Source of the DNA: Polytrichum commune
Lineage: Eukaryota > Streptophyta > Polytrichopsida > Polytrichales > Polytrichaceae
Assembly: GCA_950295325.1 (NCBI GenBank)
Contig: OX485803.1
Coordinates: 60,281,554 to 60,345,553 of the forward strand
Length of the DNA: 64,000 bases
Reading direction: 5' to 3'
Within the stretch, counting starts at the first letter, position 1. Each line of letters starts with the position of its first letter. Made by a program: the position numbers and the translations under genes. Of this stretch, positions 36,487 to 47,326 are shown piece by piece. The notes under the pieces were generated by a model that was not told the DNA's origin, did no database searches, and saw only the letters and a program-made list of their open reading frames with translations.

Positions 36487-37404
36487 TTCAGGTCATCTAG
36501 GAATCTAGTAATAACAAGGTAGCTTGTTGTAGATTATATACTAGAGTGATGATACTTTTTGATCTTAGCCTATTATGATATGTTCCAACAAAATGTATCT
36601 TTCGAAGTATAGAAATATACTTCGGTTTTAGTAAAAACGGAGGTTTCTACTAATTACTTGTAGTTCAGAGTCAAAGCACTGATAAGTGAATGAGAATGAG
36701 TAAGTAGGCTTATCGGATGTCTAGGCTGCAGTAGTAGTTGGTTTCATTTGGCAGTAGAAGTTGGTTACAGTCGGCAGCAGCAGCTGGTTACAACGAAAGC
36801 TGGATTTGACTGATGCTTCAGACAGCAGTAGGGTGCAGCATTAGACAGTCTGCAGCAAGAGACTGTATCTGCAGTGGTGAGGAGCTGTGTCCGCGGCCGT
36901 GGATTCTGTAGTTGCGGACAGCAAAGTTTATATGTCCGCAGTAAAGAAGTATTCTTTCTGCAGCAGATTAAAAACTATATCTGTATTATCAAAGGTGAGC
37001 TTTGTAGTAACAGAAAGAGATATAGACTTCTACAGCAGGTGTTAGATGTCTATTTACGGCAGCAAAATGCATTTGTAGTAGCAAAAAGTTTATCTGCATC
37101 ACACTATATCTGTGGCAGCAGAGAATTAGGACTATCTGCAGCAACAAAACAAATAAGAACTATCTGCCTGCAGCAAGTCTAATCAGTAACTCAATCCTCT
37201 AATGCTTGTGTTCTGATTTCTTCTAAAGTGGAGATCAGATGGACTAATGTGGGAGCAGCGCTTCCGCATGATGTAGCGGAGCGGAGAGAGAGAACTAGAT
37301 AGTGAGCGGCAGTTTATATAGGGCTGAAGCGTAGTCTTGAGTGGGAAAAGAGAGGGAAAAAAAAATTTGAACTAGGAGCTCTCAAGCAATCGTGACTGAT
37401 AACG
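36487..37404 (-). other. Copia 5' leader with CAG/CTGCAG-rich repeats
   Basis: The 918-bp leader between LTR and gag contains many degenerate GCAGCA/CTGCAG units on the plus strand (about 36720-37180). No ORF fits an extra gene. It probably holds the packaging and primer region. Confidence 0.6.
37386..37404 (-). other. Candidate primer binding site of the Copia element
   Basis: Immediately inside the 5' LTR, the minus strand reads CGTTATCAGTCACGATTGC. The TTATCAG core resembles plant Copia methionyl-tRNA-type primer sites, but the match is imperfect and the tRNA is not proven. Confidence 0.5.
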
Positions 37405-37652
37405 TGTTAAGACTAGGCAATAGCCGGTGAGCGTAATGGTGCAAGTGACTAACAAGAGCCACGTGGTCGTATATATATGTTCAAGACTAAGTACATTAAT
37501 TGGGCTTAGCCGCCACTTAGTAGCCTACAATACTATGTTTAACTAACCCCGGACCCACTACCGCGGGGATAGTGTAGCCACCTTCCGGAAGGCGGCTACC
37601 GTCATCTATATTCGGCTATAGGTCGTGAGGCTAGCTATAGGCTGCCTTAACA
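37405..37652 (-). repeat. 5' LTR of the Copia element
   Basis: It starts TG and ends CA in element orientation, with terminal inverted TGTTAAG/CTTAACA. A TATATATA tract at 37470-37477 lies about 65 bp from the inner end and is the best candidate TATA box. A CACGTG G-box lies just on its inner side. Confidence 0.95.
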
Positions 37653-37657
37653 GGATA

Positions 37658-39268
37658 CATAACTTACACAATCTAGAAGAGCTGTTTGATAGAGAACACT
37701 GCATGAATGCTGCTGTCGGGATCGTTGTTGCTGTCAAGAGAATTGACTCCTACATGACTGGATTTTCACAAATCATCAAAATATGAGAGTATGTCACGGA
37801 GTGGTTCTACTTTAATTTTGTGGCCATAGGTATGGCTACCTTAATCTGTCATCTTTGCAGAAAGGAAGGTAGAATGGGTCTTGAATGTTTACTTTTTCCA
37901 ACTAGCCCAATTCTAGTAGGATGTGAAACACGCAATTAGCACGAGACAGTTAGCAAATCCAAATCATGGCCGTAGCCACTTTCTTATATTCACTGAGAGG
38001 CAGTCAACAATGATCTCCAGAGACCATCTGTGTATTGCTTGAAAAGGACGGTTCAAGGAATAAGATAGGCCTGCTGTTAGTTGCAATTCTTTTAGTTGTG
38101 ATGCAGCCTCTCCTTGTGCATCTGAGGAAGTGAAATCACCAATGCAAGAGGGCCAAACAGATTTAATTGCACAAGTGATAAACTACGAACATTAAAAACC
38201 TTTCCATCCTAAACATCCCTCAAGGGGTGCCTGATGCTACAGAACTTCCTTTTACACTTCTTTAGAGATGATGTGTTTACATATTCTTCCACAGATGCGA
38301 ACTTCCAACTAGCATGCACATCCCTGATGCATCTTTGAAACATCCATGTGAAAAAACACAGTGAAAACAGCGGCTTGAGTTAGTGATAAATGTGAGCCTA
38401 CTAATATTTCCAAGCTTTGTAATGCCTGACATATTCCATCCACCACATTCTCTCCAGGGGAACGCTACCCTGACCCATCAACACTGAAGTCGATGTTTTG
38501 CTGGATTGATAATTCCTCAATCGACTGAACAAGCCATACCATGCTTGTTTGTGCATGACAATGGACAACAATTTTTAGTCAGAAACCCCCAACGTCCTCT
38601 GCATCTCAACAAACAGATAGCACTCTTCTGCATACAATGTGGGGCACATTGAAGGTATGGCTGGCGATATTCATTCAGAACCTAGGTTGCAATACTTACA
38701 ATGCCCTGCTTGTTCAATGCATTGTTCAATTTGGTGTTTTATAAGCACCAAGAGTTGATGAAACTTGTACACTTAACTGACAAGGGAGATTCTTATGCCA
38801 GAGAGTCCTAGAAGTGAAAGGTGTATAAGGTTCCACAATCTGGTCAGTGAAAGGGTTGCAACATAACGTCAAGCAAAAGTTCATTTTGAGTCCAATCCCC
38901 TGATAAACCAGAACAAATGTCACTTATCAGTGGCCTGCATACCATTAAATTTTCTAGGGTAACTTCCAACTTGTTGTCACACAATCTGCTCACATGCTGC
39001 ATATATTTGGGTTGAATTTTACCTGAAATAGTTTTCATATCTAAATATGTCAAGTTTACCTCATTAGAGTACTGTACTATGAGAGTGAGGTTTTTCACAA
39101 AGCTCCAAATATGGAGCTTAACCTTTCCAAGTTTTTATAGTTGGAAATTGACAAGACTACCTGTTGTGATGCAAGGGGGCAGCTCATACTTAATTGGCTG
39201 GACTCAATTGTTTTGATGATTGCAGCGCGAATGTGATAAGCAAATCCATCAAGCGGACTTAGCTGCCA
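37658..39268. other. Stretch between the Copia element and the YciH/SUI1-like gene
   Basis: Apart from the repeat H fragment (37870-38005), it looks richer in G and C than most intergenic DNA and may include the 3' untranslated region and former flank of the gene. No coding frame was recognised. Confidence 0.4.
37870..38005 (+). repeat. Dispersed repeat H, partial copy near the Copia element
   Basis: GAATGGGTCTTGAATGTTTA, CAACTAGCCC and GTTAGCAAATCCAAATCATGG, then GTAGCCACTTTCTTATATT. Same orientation as 49640-49800. Confidence 0.55.
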
Positions 39269-39340
39269 TTATCGCCCTGATTTTTTGGCTTTGTAGCCCA
39301 ATTTGAGTAGCTCCTCAACCAGCTTTACTGAATGATCACC
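39269..39340 (-). other. Exon 3 of the YciH/SUI1-like gene
   Basis: It codes for 23 residues plus stop, completing the SUI1 fold with GDH, then a leucine-rich helix, then GYKAKKSG. The acceptor TTTGGTCAG immediately precedes the GGT codon. The exon is too short to appear in ordinary ORF scans and was found by translating the intron-flanked segment. Confidence 0.8.
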
Positions 39341-41533
39341 CTGACCAAACACATTAAGGAAGAATGAATTAGCACGATTGCAAGTGTTTCACATCGAACT
39401 ATTTAGCGTCAGCCAGTTGCACCGCTAAAGGAAGGGTTATGCAGTAGGAAGACGTACTTTGGAGACATGTACGATGGCTTCAAGATATGTAACTAAACAT
39501 CTTGTGTGATCTTGAACCCCGCACAAGTCTCAGTGTCTCTATGCTAACCACTTGGGCACAAAATCATCCCAATCCAAAACCCTTATCCCAACTGTGTGTG
39601 AACTGATTCGTAACTGGAAACACACCTGAATTTCAATTTCCCCGTCCTTGACTGCACCACCAGACCCTATCTTGACCTTCAAGCTCTTGCAAAGTGCTGT
39701 CAAGGATTCTTGTTGGTGCTGCAGCCCTTTGATCACAGTCACAGTTTTGCCTCCCCGCCCACGCTTGGTAGCTTCAACAATGAGGTTCTGCTGCTCAGGT
39801 TTCACATCCACTTGAAGCTGTAGAGAAAATGTTCCCCTAAAGGTCAGAGACACGACATTCAAAAAAAGCTTCTGTAGAATTTCTTAGTTTTTCTTGGGAA
39901 TGCAACACATCATGGCTCTTGATAGAAAGTCCTCTCGACTTCCAGAGCGCAGCAAAATCATGAAACCCTGAGATCTTCGCAGAAGCTACTAAGTTGGAGT
40001 CATGGCATTCGAAACATATACATCTCCACAATGACATACTAGAACGCAATTGCAAAATTCTGTTTCTCATAAACTAGTGCAACCTCAAACAGACAAAGGG
40101 CACATTTTGTAATGAGGGGGTCCCAATGTGCGATAGCGTTTTTCTGAACTTCCCTTGTGAACCATGGTTTCGCTACATCTTTTTGGCAAGGGAGAGAGGG
40201 TACTACAGAATGGATTATGGTTATCAATTCCTTTGGTATGAAACTGAAAAGCATCCTCAAATTCACGAAGTCAATTGCCTAGAAGGATACAACGTTTGAA
40301 TCCAACATAGCAACAACAAAGCAGGACCACCTGTAAACTTGAACCGGCATGTAGATGGTTGCCTGTAGCAATTAGGGAAAATGACTCCCAAATAGGTTAG
40401 CCACCACAACACTTAGATGCTTGGGAGATGGCAAGCGGTGGTGTGCACACATCTAAGAGAGCAGCCTTCCTCAAGAGGAATTCTCCTTTGCACAAGTGCA
40501 ATCACAAGTTTGCACTTAAGCCATTTGACCATGGATTACTTTGCCATGACGTAAATCCCTTCAATACTTTCCTTCTGCTAAATCATGTTGGGATGGGAGA
40601 GGGGGTACTACAGTATTGCTAATGAATCAAGTTTCCATAGGGTGCAATGTGGTTGCCAATCCCTTTGATATGAAACCTAAAACCCTCTTCAAATTCACGA
40701 AGTTAAATTGACCAGAAGGAAGTTACAACGTTAGCATTCAACAACATAGCAGGATCACTCACAAAGGCAGTGTAAGCCCATTACATTCCGGCATTTGAAG
40801 CTCGGAGACTCCGGGTACAACAATGCAATGCACGGGTTAGACCATGTGGCCAGGGAATGCTTCATCTGTCATGTCATGACATGGATCCCTTGTAAACTTT
40901 TTCCTCCTGCTACATCTTTTTGGCATGGTAGAGGGGATACTGCAGTCATACTAACGAATCGAATTTTCATATTGGACACAGTGGTTACCAATTCTTTTGG
41001 TATGCAACCTAAAACCCTCGGCAATCCAATAAGATGAATGACCACAAGAAAGTTACACCATTAACATCCAACAACATAGCAGGACCACTCACAAAACCGG
41101 TGTAATCCTCTACATTACCTTTCGATTTTTAAAGCTCGGAGACTCAGACAAGTGCAAAAACCGAGTACAACAATGCAAAAAAATAGGGTTTGCATATCGT
41201 AACCCTAGTGACTCCAATCCTTCAAATTCCAATGACGAAGGATTCTATGTAGGTGGGTTGATTTACCACAGGAGTGCGGGGCGCCTGTGCGGGTTTCTTT
41301 GATGCAGGTTTATATTTTTTGGAATCCAGTGGCTTCGGAGTGGTGGTGCGCACAATCTTGACCTCGTCCCATCCTCCGCGGGACGCAACACCGATGTCGA
41401 TGTAATTCGGTTGCTTCTTGTTGTCGCCCGCATAAATTGTGAAAGAGCGCAGACGGCCAGAACTCCGTGACGATGTCGAAATCGGTAAAGAGAGTCGTCG
41501 TAAAGGAGGCGATATGCATAACAGGTGCATCAT
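39269..41533 (-). CDS. YciH/SUI1-type translation factor, three exons, probably organelle-targeted
   Basis: Proposed model, transcribed right to left: exon 1 41267-41533, intron 39818-41266, exon 2 39626-39817, intron 39341-39625, exon 3 39269-39340 ending in TAA. All junctions are GT-AG (donors GTAAAT and GTGTGT; acceptors CTACAG and TGGTCAG) and phase 0, giving 176 residues. Exon 2 holds the SUI1 core (GGKTVTVIKGLQ, then IGSGGAVKDGEIEIQ). Exon 3 supplies the usual SUI1 end, beginning GDH and ending GYKAKKSGR. This wording is closer to bacterial YciH than to cytosolic eIF1. The first 36 residues contain no Asp or Glu and are rich in Ser and Arg, as in a plastid or mitochondrial transit peptide. 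Family knowledge: SUI1 proteins bind the small ribosomal subunit and affect start-codon choice. The chosen ATG is the first of two adjacent Met codons; the frame stays open upstream without another ATG. A missed small exon in the 1.4-kb intron cannot be excluded. Confidence 0.8.
39626..39817 (-). other. Exon 2 of the YciH/SUI1-like gene (SUI1 core)
   Basis: It codes for 64 residues containing the basic RGRGGKTVTVIKGL strand and the GSGGAVKDGEIEIQ loop typical of SUI1 domains. The acceptor is TTTTCTCTACAG. An upstream AG (CTGACCTTTAG) would add 19 nt and break the frame from exon 1. The donor follows the codon CAG. Confidence 0.8.
40163..41105. repeat. Three diverged direct repeats inside intron 1 of the YciH/SUI1-like gene
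   Basis: Copies lie at about 40163-40345, 40568-40772 and 40900-41105. Each runs through CATCTTTTTGGCA or a variant, a run like GAGAGGGTACTACAG, CCTTTGGTATGAAAC, a Lys/Asn-rich stretch, AACATAGCA and then CAGGACCAC or CAGGATCAC. They are clearly diverged, so the duplication is not recent. No coding role is seen. Confidence 0.65.
41267..41533 (-). other. Exon 1 of the YciH/SUI1-like gene
   Basis: It codes for 89 residues: the transit-peptide-like segment, then a low-complexity linker rich in Lys, Pro and Thr (DSKKYKPASKKPAQAPRTPV). The exon ends GTG before a GTAAAT donor. Read-through past the donor gives about 15 more residues before a stop. Confidence 0.75.
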
Positions 41534-41869
41534 GTACTTCAATTTCACTGCAATTTTCCTACTACTAGGCTGAACACCTGATTCTGTCTGTGCAAAAATC
41601 AATGGACAGTTTCCGTGGCTGTCGATTGAATCTTGGGCTGCTTCTTCCCCCAAGATGCAATTTCTTCCAGTTTACATGGATTTGGATGCTATGTGCTGGA
41701 TTTCTCACTGTCCGGCAACTTCCAGTGAATTGTGGATTGGAGACAGGTTATCCTTAAGTGGCCCCAATTGGAGTGACCCTTTCTTTCATGGGGTCCAAAT
41801 TCATCCAAAGATTTCGCAAAAGTTGCACGCAATCATGAGACACCATCTCAAAGTGTGTTAGTTCATGAT

Positions 41870-42230
41870 TTGAGCATAATATGAAGTGTGGAGAATATTC
41901 ATCATACAAGGATAGTGACAAACATCTTAATTGTGGGTTGAGTTTTCAATCCAATGCTCGCTCAAAATTCATGGGTGAGATCGCAATATGTCACGAGTGT
42001 TCATGTGGATTATATTTTTTTGTTGATGAGAACTACATGTTTAAAGAAGAAGTAATTAACATTCATGATTTTTGAAGTTTGTATATAGAAGTTGAGATGC
42101 ACACATGTTGTTTTGGATTTTACGAGAGACCCCTCAAGATCAATTCACATCCAAGACTAACTCTACAATAGAGGGTGATGTTTCAATAATTTTATTTATT
42201 TTTTCCTCTTCCAAACTATCATTTTTTAAT
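41870..42230 (+). repeat. Duplicated segment, uninterrupted copy
   Basis: ATAATATGAAGTGTGGAGAA, GAGTGTTCATGTGGATTATA, GAGACCCCTCAAGATCAA and GGTGATGTTTCAATAAT recur in the same order at 43845-44690. The ORF here is not maintained in the second copy. Confidence 0.75.
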
Positions 42231-42487
42231 ACTTTTTGTTTTGTTGCATAATACATCAATTGATTTTCAATAATTTTGGATAGTTTGAGCTTAATGTATG
42301 ATTTATGTGTTAAACTCTGCATCAAAAGATACTTAGGAAATATTAGGTGTAAACGATAGAAAATAATGTAGCTAAGACTAGGTAGGGATAGCTTATTGGT
42401 GGTTGATTAGATTTTCATTAAATGTTTGGGTAGTGATTAGGTGTAGAAGATGGAAAATAATACAATGAAGATTAGGTAGGGATAGTT

Positions 42488-42713
42488 TACTACACTAAAC
42501 ATGATATTTAGTGTGACTTACTATTTGGTTTCATGCAATGCTAGCACTATTTACTGTACATCTCATATTTTACCAACAAATGTTAAATTGGTAGTTTGGA
42601 CATTATAGAACATTGACAACTTTACTTGGTAGAAACATATTTCAATAGTAAAAATATATAGCACCGTGTAAATCCAAATAGTAAGTCACAATAGATATCA
42701 TATTTGGTGTAGT
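42488..42713. mobile_element. Short MITE sharing the family A ends
   Basis: 226 bp with ~39-bp TIRs starting CTACACTAAACATGATATTT and ending in the complement of CTACACCAAATATGATAT, each continuing into GTGACTTACTATTTGG. It sits in a duplicated stretch whose uninterrupted paralog is at about 42373-42420 (TAGGGATAGCTTATTGGTGG). Confidence 0.8.
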
Positions 42714-44007
42714 GGTTGATTAGATTTTCACTAATTGTGTGGTGGTTGATTAGGTTTTCATTAATTGCTCGGTGGATGATTTGCATCAATTTTGGATGGT
42801 GAAAGCTTAGGGTGATGCAACCAACTAACAAACCTCAATTGAAATATATATGGTGTTCTTGAAAGATTGATCAATATAGATATGTGACAAAATATTTTAC
42901 ATTTTTGACACTTGTTATGAAGGAGTTGATAATAAACAATGGCCTCGAGATGACTATATCGAATTTTTTGATAGCATTGCAAGGTGGATTAATAAAAGTG
43001 AAAGATGGAATGCAATACTACAATCTCGTAGTAAACGAATTCAATGGTGTTTGGGCCTTTTCGATGCCCAATAATGAAAAAATTAACGTATGGAACGAAA
43101 CAAAATATCGGATGTTGTTTCATTTCAAGAAAGTGTTGATATTGATTTATTTTTACAAAAACATGGTCTTCCACTTAAATTGAAATTTATAATTAAGTGT
43201 AAAATTCAACATCTTATTTTTAATGACGAGAAACATATCCAATGCACATGAAAAGTAATAATTTGAATATTTTGTTATACCTTATCTTCCCAATGATTGG
43301 ACATTCATTATGGTTATAACTGTTGCTCACACCTATCAAATTTCTATTTCAATGATTTTACAAGTGTACGAGTCATAGAAATGGATAACATTAAACTCCA
43401 AGAAATGAGTTTTTTTTTAAAATACAAATATTTTAGTAGTTTATTTGTAAGTCATTAATATGTTGAATAAAAATATCATTAAATAAAAATAAGATATAAT
43501 ACTATATATATATGTAACTTTATATATCAAAATACAATTTTTGTATACTAAAAATGATATACCATTATTTTAAAATAAGAAAATTCTTCAAAATTCTTCA
43601 ACCTAGATGATGCTTGCTAAGTAAAGAAGTTTGATGCAATGAGCAATAAACATCATATTATCATCAATGCTATAGTTATTCCATTTGTTGAATGACATAG
43701 CTTGTAATTTTAAAGTTGAAGACATCATGAAAATATTTCTTTGATATTAGCTAGATGACCGTGTACAATGTGTGCAAAACAATGATTATATATAGATTTA
43801 GTTTAGGGTTCACGATTCTATCGTTTTTGTTTGCGACTTGAGCATAATATGAAGTGTGGAGAATATATATCATACAAGAATGAAGATGGGCACCTTAATT
43901 GCAAGTCTGGTATCCAATCTGATGCTTACTTAATTCATGGGTGAGAATGAAATATGCCTCGAGTGTTCATGTGGACTATGTTGGAGATTATTTTGTTTGC
44001 AGTTGAC

Positions 44008-44474
44008 ATAACATTAAGTAGCAAGCCCGGATTGACCTTCTCAAAAGAGCATCAGACCGGCGTGTGCCGGTTTGATGCTCTTTCACGAGCAAAGGTAGCA
44101 CTAAGTTTGAGTTTTACTTAGGCTATATTTAATTTTTTTGGGTAATTACTTTCAATGCTTAGGATTAATTATGTCGGTTTCTAGGACAAAATTAATGCCA
44201 AGTGGTTGTCTAATCTAGTCTAAATTACGATATAAACAAATCTAAATAGCTATAAAGCAACGGGAAAGTTGGTGACGTCAAAAAGGTAGTTGCACTTTTT
44301 GGAAAAGTCACCCAACAACCGGAGTGGAAACCTCTTTGATACCTTTTTGAAGCTTTTATATTTGATTAATTATCAATTCACTCACACTTGCTTTGCAAGC
44401 TTTTCCCTTCTTATTGAAATAAATTGGTGGCTTCCTAAAGGGTATCCTCATAGCATTGCTACTTAATGTTATGA
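44008..44474. mobile_element. 467-bp TIR element inserted in a duplicate
   Basis: The left CATAACATTAAGTAGCAA is perfectly complemented by TTGCTACTTAATGTTATG at the right. It is absent from the paralog at 41870-42230. No transposase frame. Target duplication unclear. Confidence 0.75.
44043..44083. other. GC-rich 18-19-bp stem-loop inside the 44-kb element
   Basis: AAGAGCATCAGACCGGC, loop GTGT, GCCGGTTTGATGCTCTT. One G-T type mismatch in an otherwise perfect stem. It is much more GC-rich than its surroundings. Confidence 0.8.
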
Positions 44475-44699
44475 AAGATCTCATGAGAATTACAAGATTA
44501 GGAATAAAATAAAAAATTAACATTTATGATTTTTAAAGTTCGTACATAGAGGCAGAGATGCAGACATACGGTTTAAACTTTAGGAGACCCCTCAAAATCA
44601 AGTCACCCCCAAGACTACCCTAGAGGGTGGTGTTTCAATAATGTAATTTGAATGTTTGATTAATTTTCCATCTTCTAAATTATCATCTTTTTTTCATGA

Positions 44700-46534
44700 A
44701 ACACCTTGAGCATGTAATAAGTACATGCTCAATATCCCCCCGATAATATACATTTTGAGGTCTTTTTAAAAGTTATGCCATTGTAAATTAAGCGCATTAA
44801 TGCCAAATAACATGAACATTGTTTATGTGTTTGGGTAGTATGTTCAAATATTGATAAGCAATAATATATTTAAAAATGCAAAGATTTGATATTGAACTTG
44901 TCACATTTTGTAGCTGCCAAATCATGGTCCAAAAACTTCCAAATTCAAACCATTGTCTTGGATTCACTATGATCTTCCAACATATGCAACGTGAATAGTA
45001 AAAAAACCATTTTTTATAAATATACAAATACATTTTTTTAAAAGAGGTTTTTGATTTTTCTTTAAAAAAAACTATAGACAATGGATTATTTTGCCTCCTC
45101 TGTCACCTTTCACCCCTTGTGACAATCAAGGAATAAAAGGTCTTATCAAACCCTTTTGTTTCATTTATTGGTGGATTCATTTTCAAGATTCATTATGTTG
45201 TTATTCTAATGCCCTCATTTTTTCAACTAGACGTGGTCCCCCATAAAGTAACTTAGCGCTATCCACTCATCATGTATCTTTCATATAGTCCAAGTCTCAA
45301 GGTAAGAAATTAATGACATATGATATAGTACACTTAGTAGGTTCTGAGTGTACAAACTCAAGTGACAAGCTCGAATTGAAATGTAACGTACAAGGGACCC
45401 TCCAAATCTAAGATATATTCAAAGAAGCTTCAACTAGTAGACCCTATAAAGTGCCATAGAATAAGTTGACATATCATGTAAGTTATCCTTCATGCAGTCC
45501 AAGTCTTCAGCTAGAAAAAGAGATGACATTCTACAAGACTCTTCAAATACGAGGGACCCTCCAAATACAAGACACATCTAACTTAAAAATTTGTAACACT
45601 TGGCTTGCTTACTCTTGTAAAATGCGAGCTTGTTTCTTCCCCACGAAGAGGTCATTGTCGAAATCTCATCAAGCCACGTGATATAAAAATTGAATGTATT
45701 TTTAATTCAACAGAGCAAAAATTTATGCAAATTTTGAAATTACTATAGTTTGGATGAAATGATCCATACGATATTATACCTAAAATAAAGTAGGTTAAAA
45801 GTTAGGTAGCATTCAATTTTTATTACTAAATTAGGGTCTATCATAACATTACTTAGCTAATGAGTTGTGTTCATGGGCCTAGTAGTTAATTTGAGAATAA
45901 AGACTTCAGATGCTGGAATCCCAATGCTTCCGATTGAATTTGAAGTCAAGGCAATTGAACACAATTATAGGCTGAGTGATGTTATAGTAATATTTGGAGG
46001 AACAAAGACTTCATAAGAAGTTCAATGCATGTCTATGGATTAAATGAGAAATTGCCTCAATTGCCTAAAAATCATTGAATTTAAATGTAGGCTAAAGATG
46101 AACCTTAAATATATGGAAGGTTAAATTATTTGGCTTCAAGGGAAAAATTCCTTGTGAAAACTCAGACATCAAGTGACCGATGAGGTTCATATCTCCAAGC
46201 TTTTAATTTTTGTTCTCATGTTTTATAATAAATTATTAATTTTAATTCCAATATTTTATGATAAGGGCTTAGGACATTGCATACTTATTAGGATTTGAAG
46301 GGTCGTGAGGGGGCTACTTGTCAATAACTCGGGGAAGAGTTGAGCTTGTTAGAGAGAAAAAACAAGATCAGAAGGTGTGAGAGGTTCCAACATCATGGAG
46401 GGTTGCCAAACAAATAGTAACTGGAAGCCTTAACTTCATGATAATTTGATCATGTGTGTAGGCTTGGGGTAGTCACTGAGAGTTTCAAGATAGTGTTGCA
46501 ACCATGTATCATTCAATTTTATTTGCATGTACCA
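44700..46534. other. Gene-free stretch
   Basis: AT-rich. Only the 45.85-kb dispersed repeat and a local direct repeat (GAGGGACCCTCCAAAT-type at about 45390 and 45550) were noted. Confidence 0.5.
45851..45995 (+). repeat. Dispersed repeat shared with 54128-54285
   Basis: CATTACTTAGCTAATGAG, AGATGCTGGAATCCCAATGC and TTTGAAGTCAAGGCAA match the 54.1-kb copy. A trace of the same start is at 26325-26350. Confidence 0.5.
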
Positions 46535-46599
46535 TTGTTGTTGTTGTTGTTGTTGTTGTTCTATTTTTTACTTTTTATATATTATTATTATTATTATTA
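46535..46599. repeat. (TTG)n and (ATT)n microsatellites
   Basis: TTG repeats at 46535-46560 and ATT repeats at 46580-46599, separated by a T-rich spacer, just left of the solo foldback arm. Confidence 0.9.
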
Positions 46600-46654
46600 A
46601 AAAATCATGAATTAACGTCAATTTTTTTTTCTTCAAAATTCCAAGATTTTGATA

Positions 46655-46960
46655 AATGGTACAAATGGTTGGTTGATGTTGATGTTGATGGTACCAAAGA
46701 ACCTACTTGTGGGTATAAGAATTGTACTTACCATCCAAATATTGATATTTGGCGGTGGGTATGTCAAGGTGAGTGAATCTTTGTATACCCGAGTAATTAT
46801 TTGAGTCAATACCCATTCTAAATCATATGAGTACTAGGGTGATTTTAATTACATGTGACGAAGGTTCTTGCATAGTAGATGGATCTGAATGACATTGAAA
46901 ACACAAGTACCCATATCACCCTACTGGTATCGAAAAATGTGATACCATCATTATAGATGC
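46655..46960 (+). repeat. Solo arm of the 0.55-kb foldback family
   Basis: Shares GGTACCAAAGAACCTACTTG, then GGGTATGTCAAGGTGAG and AATCTTTGTATA, with the left arm at 555-800. It ends near a GATACCATCA stretch. The matching inverted arm is absent. Confidence 0.65.
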
Positions 46961-47059
46961 CCGAATGGTATTAAAAAACTGACAATATCAGCTCCTCCTG
47001 ATGTTTTTGCATATGCTTAATATGGTCAATCCTCTCAAAACTCCTGATGGAGCCCTGGA

Positions 47060-47275
47060 GATTTTTGGGCATGATCGGTCGATATTCCAGTGTTTCCAAG
47101 TCCAACTGGTTACATGTTGACATCTTATGGTTTTACCATATCAATTTGAGGTATATTCTATCAATTCCTCTTAAATGATCAGTAATTTTCCTAAAGTCTT
47201 GAACATCAATCGGTTATTCCTCAAACTTAACCGGTTCATCTGTAACTAGCAGCCGGTTCTCCCCATTCATTGCGT
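47060..47275 (-). repeat. Repeat family E, single arm
   Basis: GGGCATGATCGGTCGATATT, then TTTCCAAGTCCAACTGGTTA and CTTGAACATCAATCGGTTA, ending CCCCATTCATTGC. Same orientation as the right arm at 9613-9785, and it preserves the outer end best. Confidence 0.7.
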
Positions 47276-47326
47276 CGTAGGCGTTTGAAATTCCAGAAAG
47301 TAAGATAGCATCATCTTCATATTTAA

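Larger units (their letters stand above)
31849..37652 (-). mobile_element. Complete Ty1/Copia LTR retrotransposon
   Basis: The 5804-bp element has two 248-bp LTRs, both TG...CA, and a 5-bp target duplication GGATA at 31844-31848 and 37653-37657. It is transcribed leftward. The order Gag, zinc knuckle, protease, integrase, reverse transcriptase, RNase H identifies Copia (Pseudoviridae-type), because integrase precedes reverse transcriptase. I found no difference between the two LTRs by eye, so insertion is recent. The coding frame carries two in-frame stops, so this copy is probably non-autonomous. Confidence 0.97.
43845..44690 (+). repeat. Duplicated segment, copy interrupted by a TIR insertion
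   Basis: Same blocks as 41870-42230, but split between TTTGCAGTTGA and AAAGATCTCATGAG by the insertion at 44008-44474. Confidence 0.75.

Noticed and set aside
41534-41653. Extending exon 1 of the YciH/SUI1-like gene upstream to a TTG codon at 41653
   Set aside because: The frame is open but TTG is not a usual plant start; the first ATG at 41533 gives a good transit-peptide-like N terminus.
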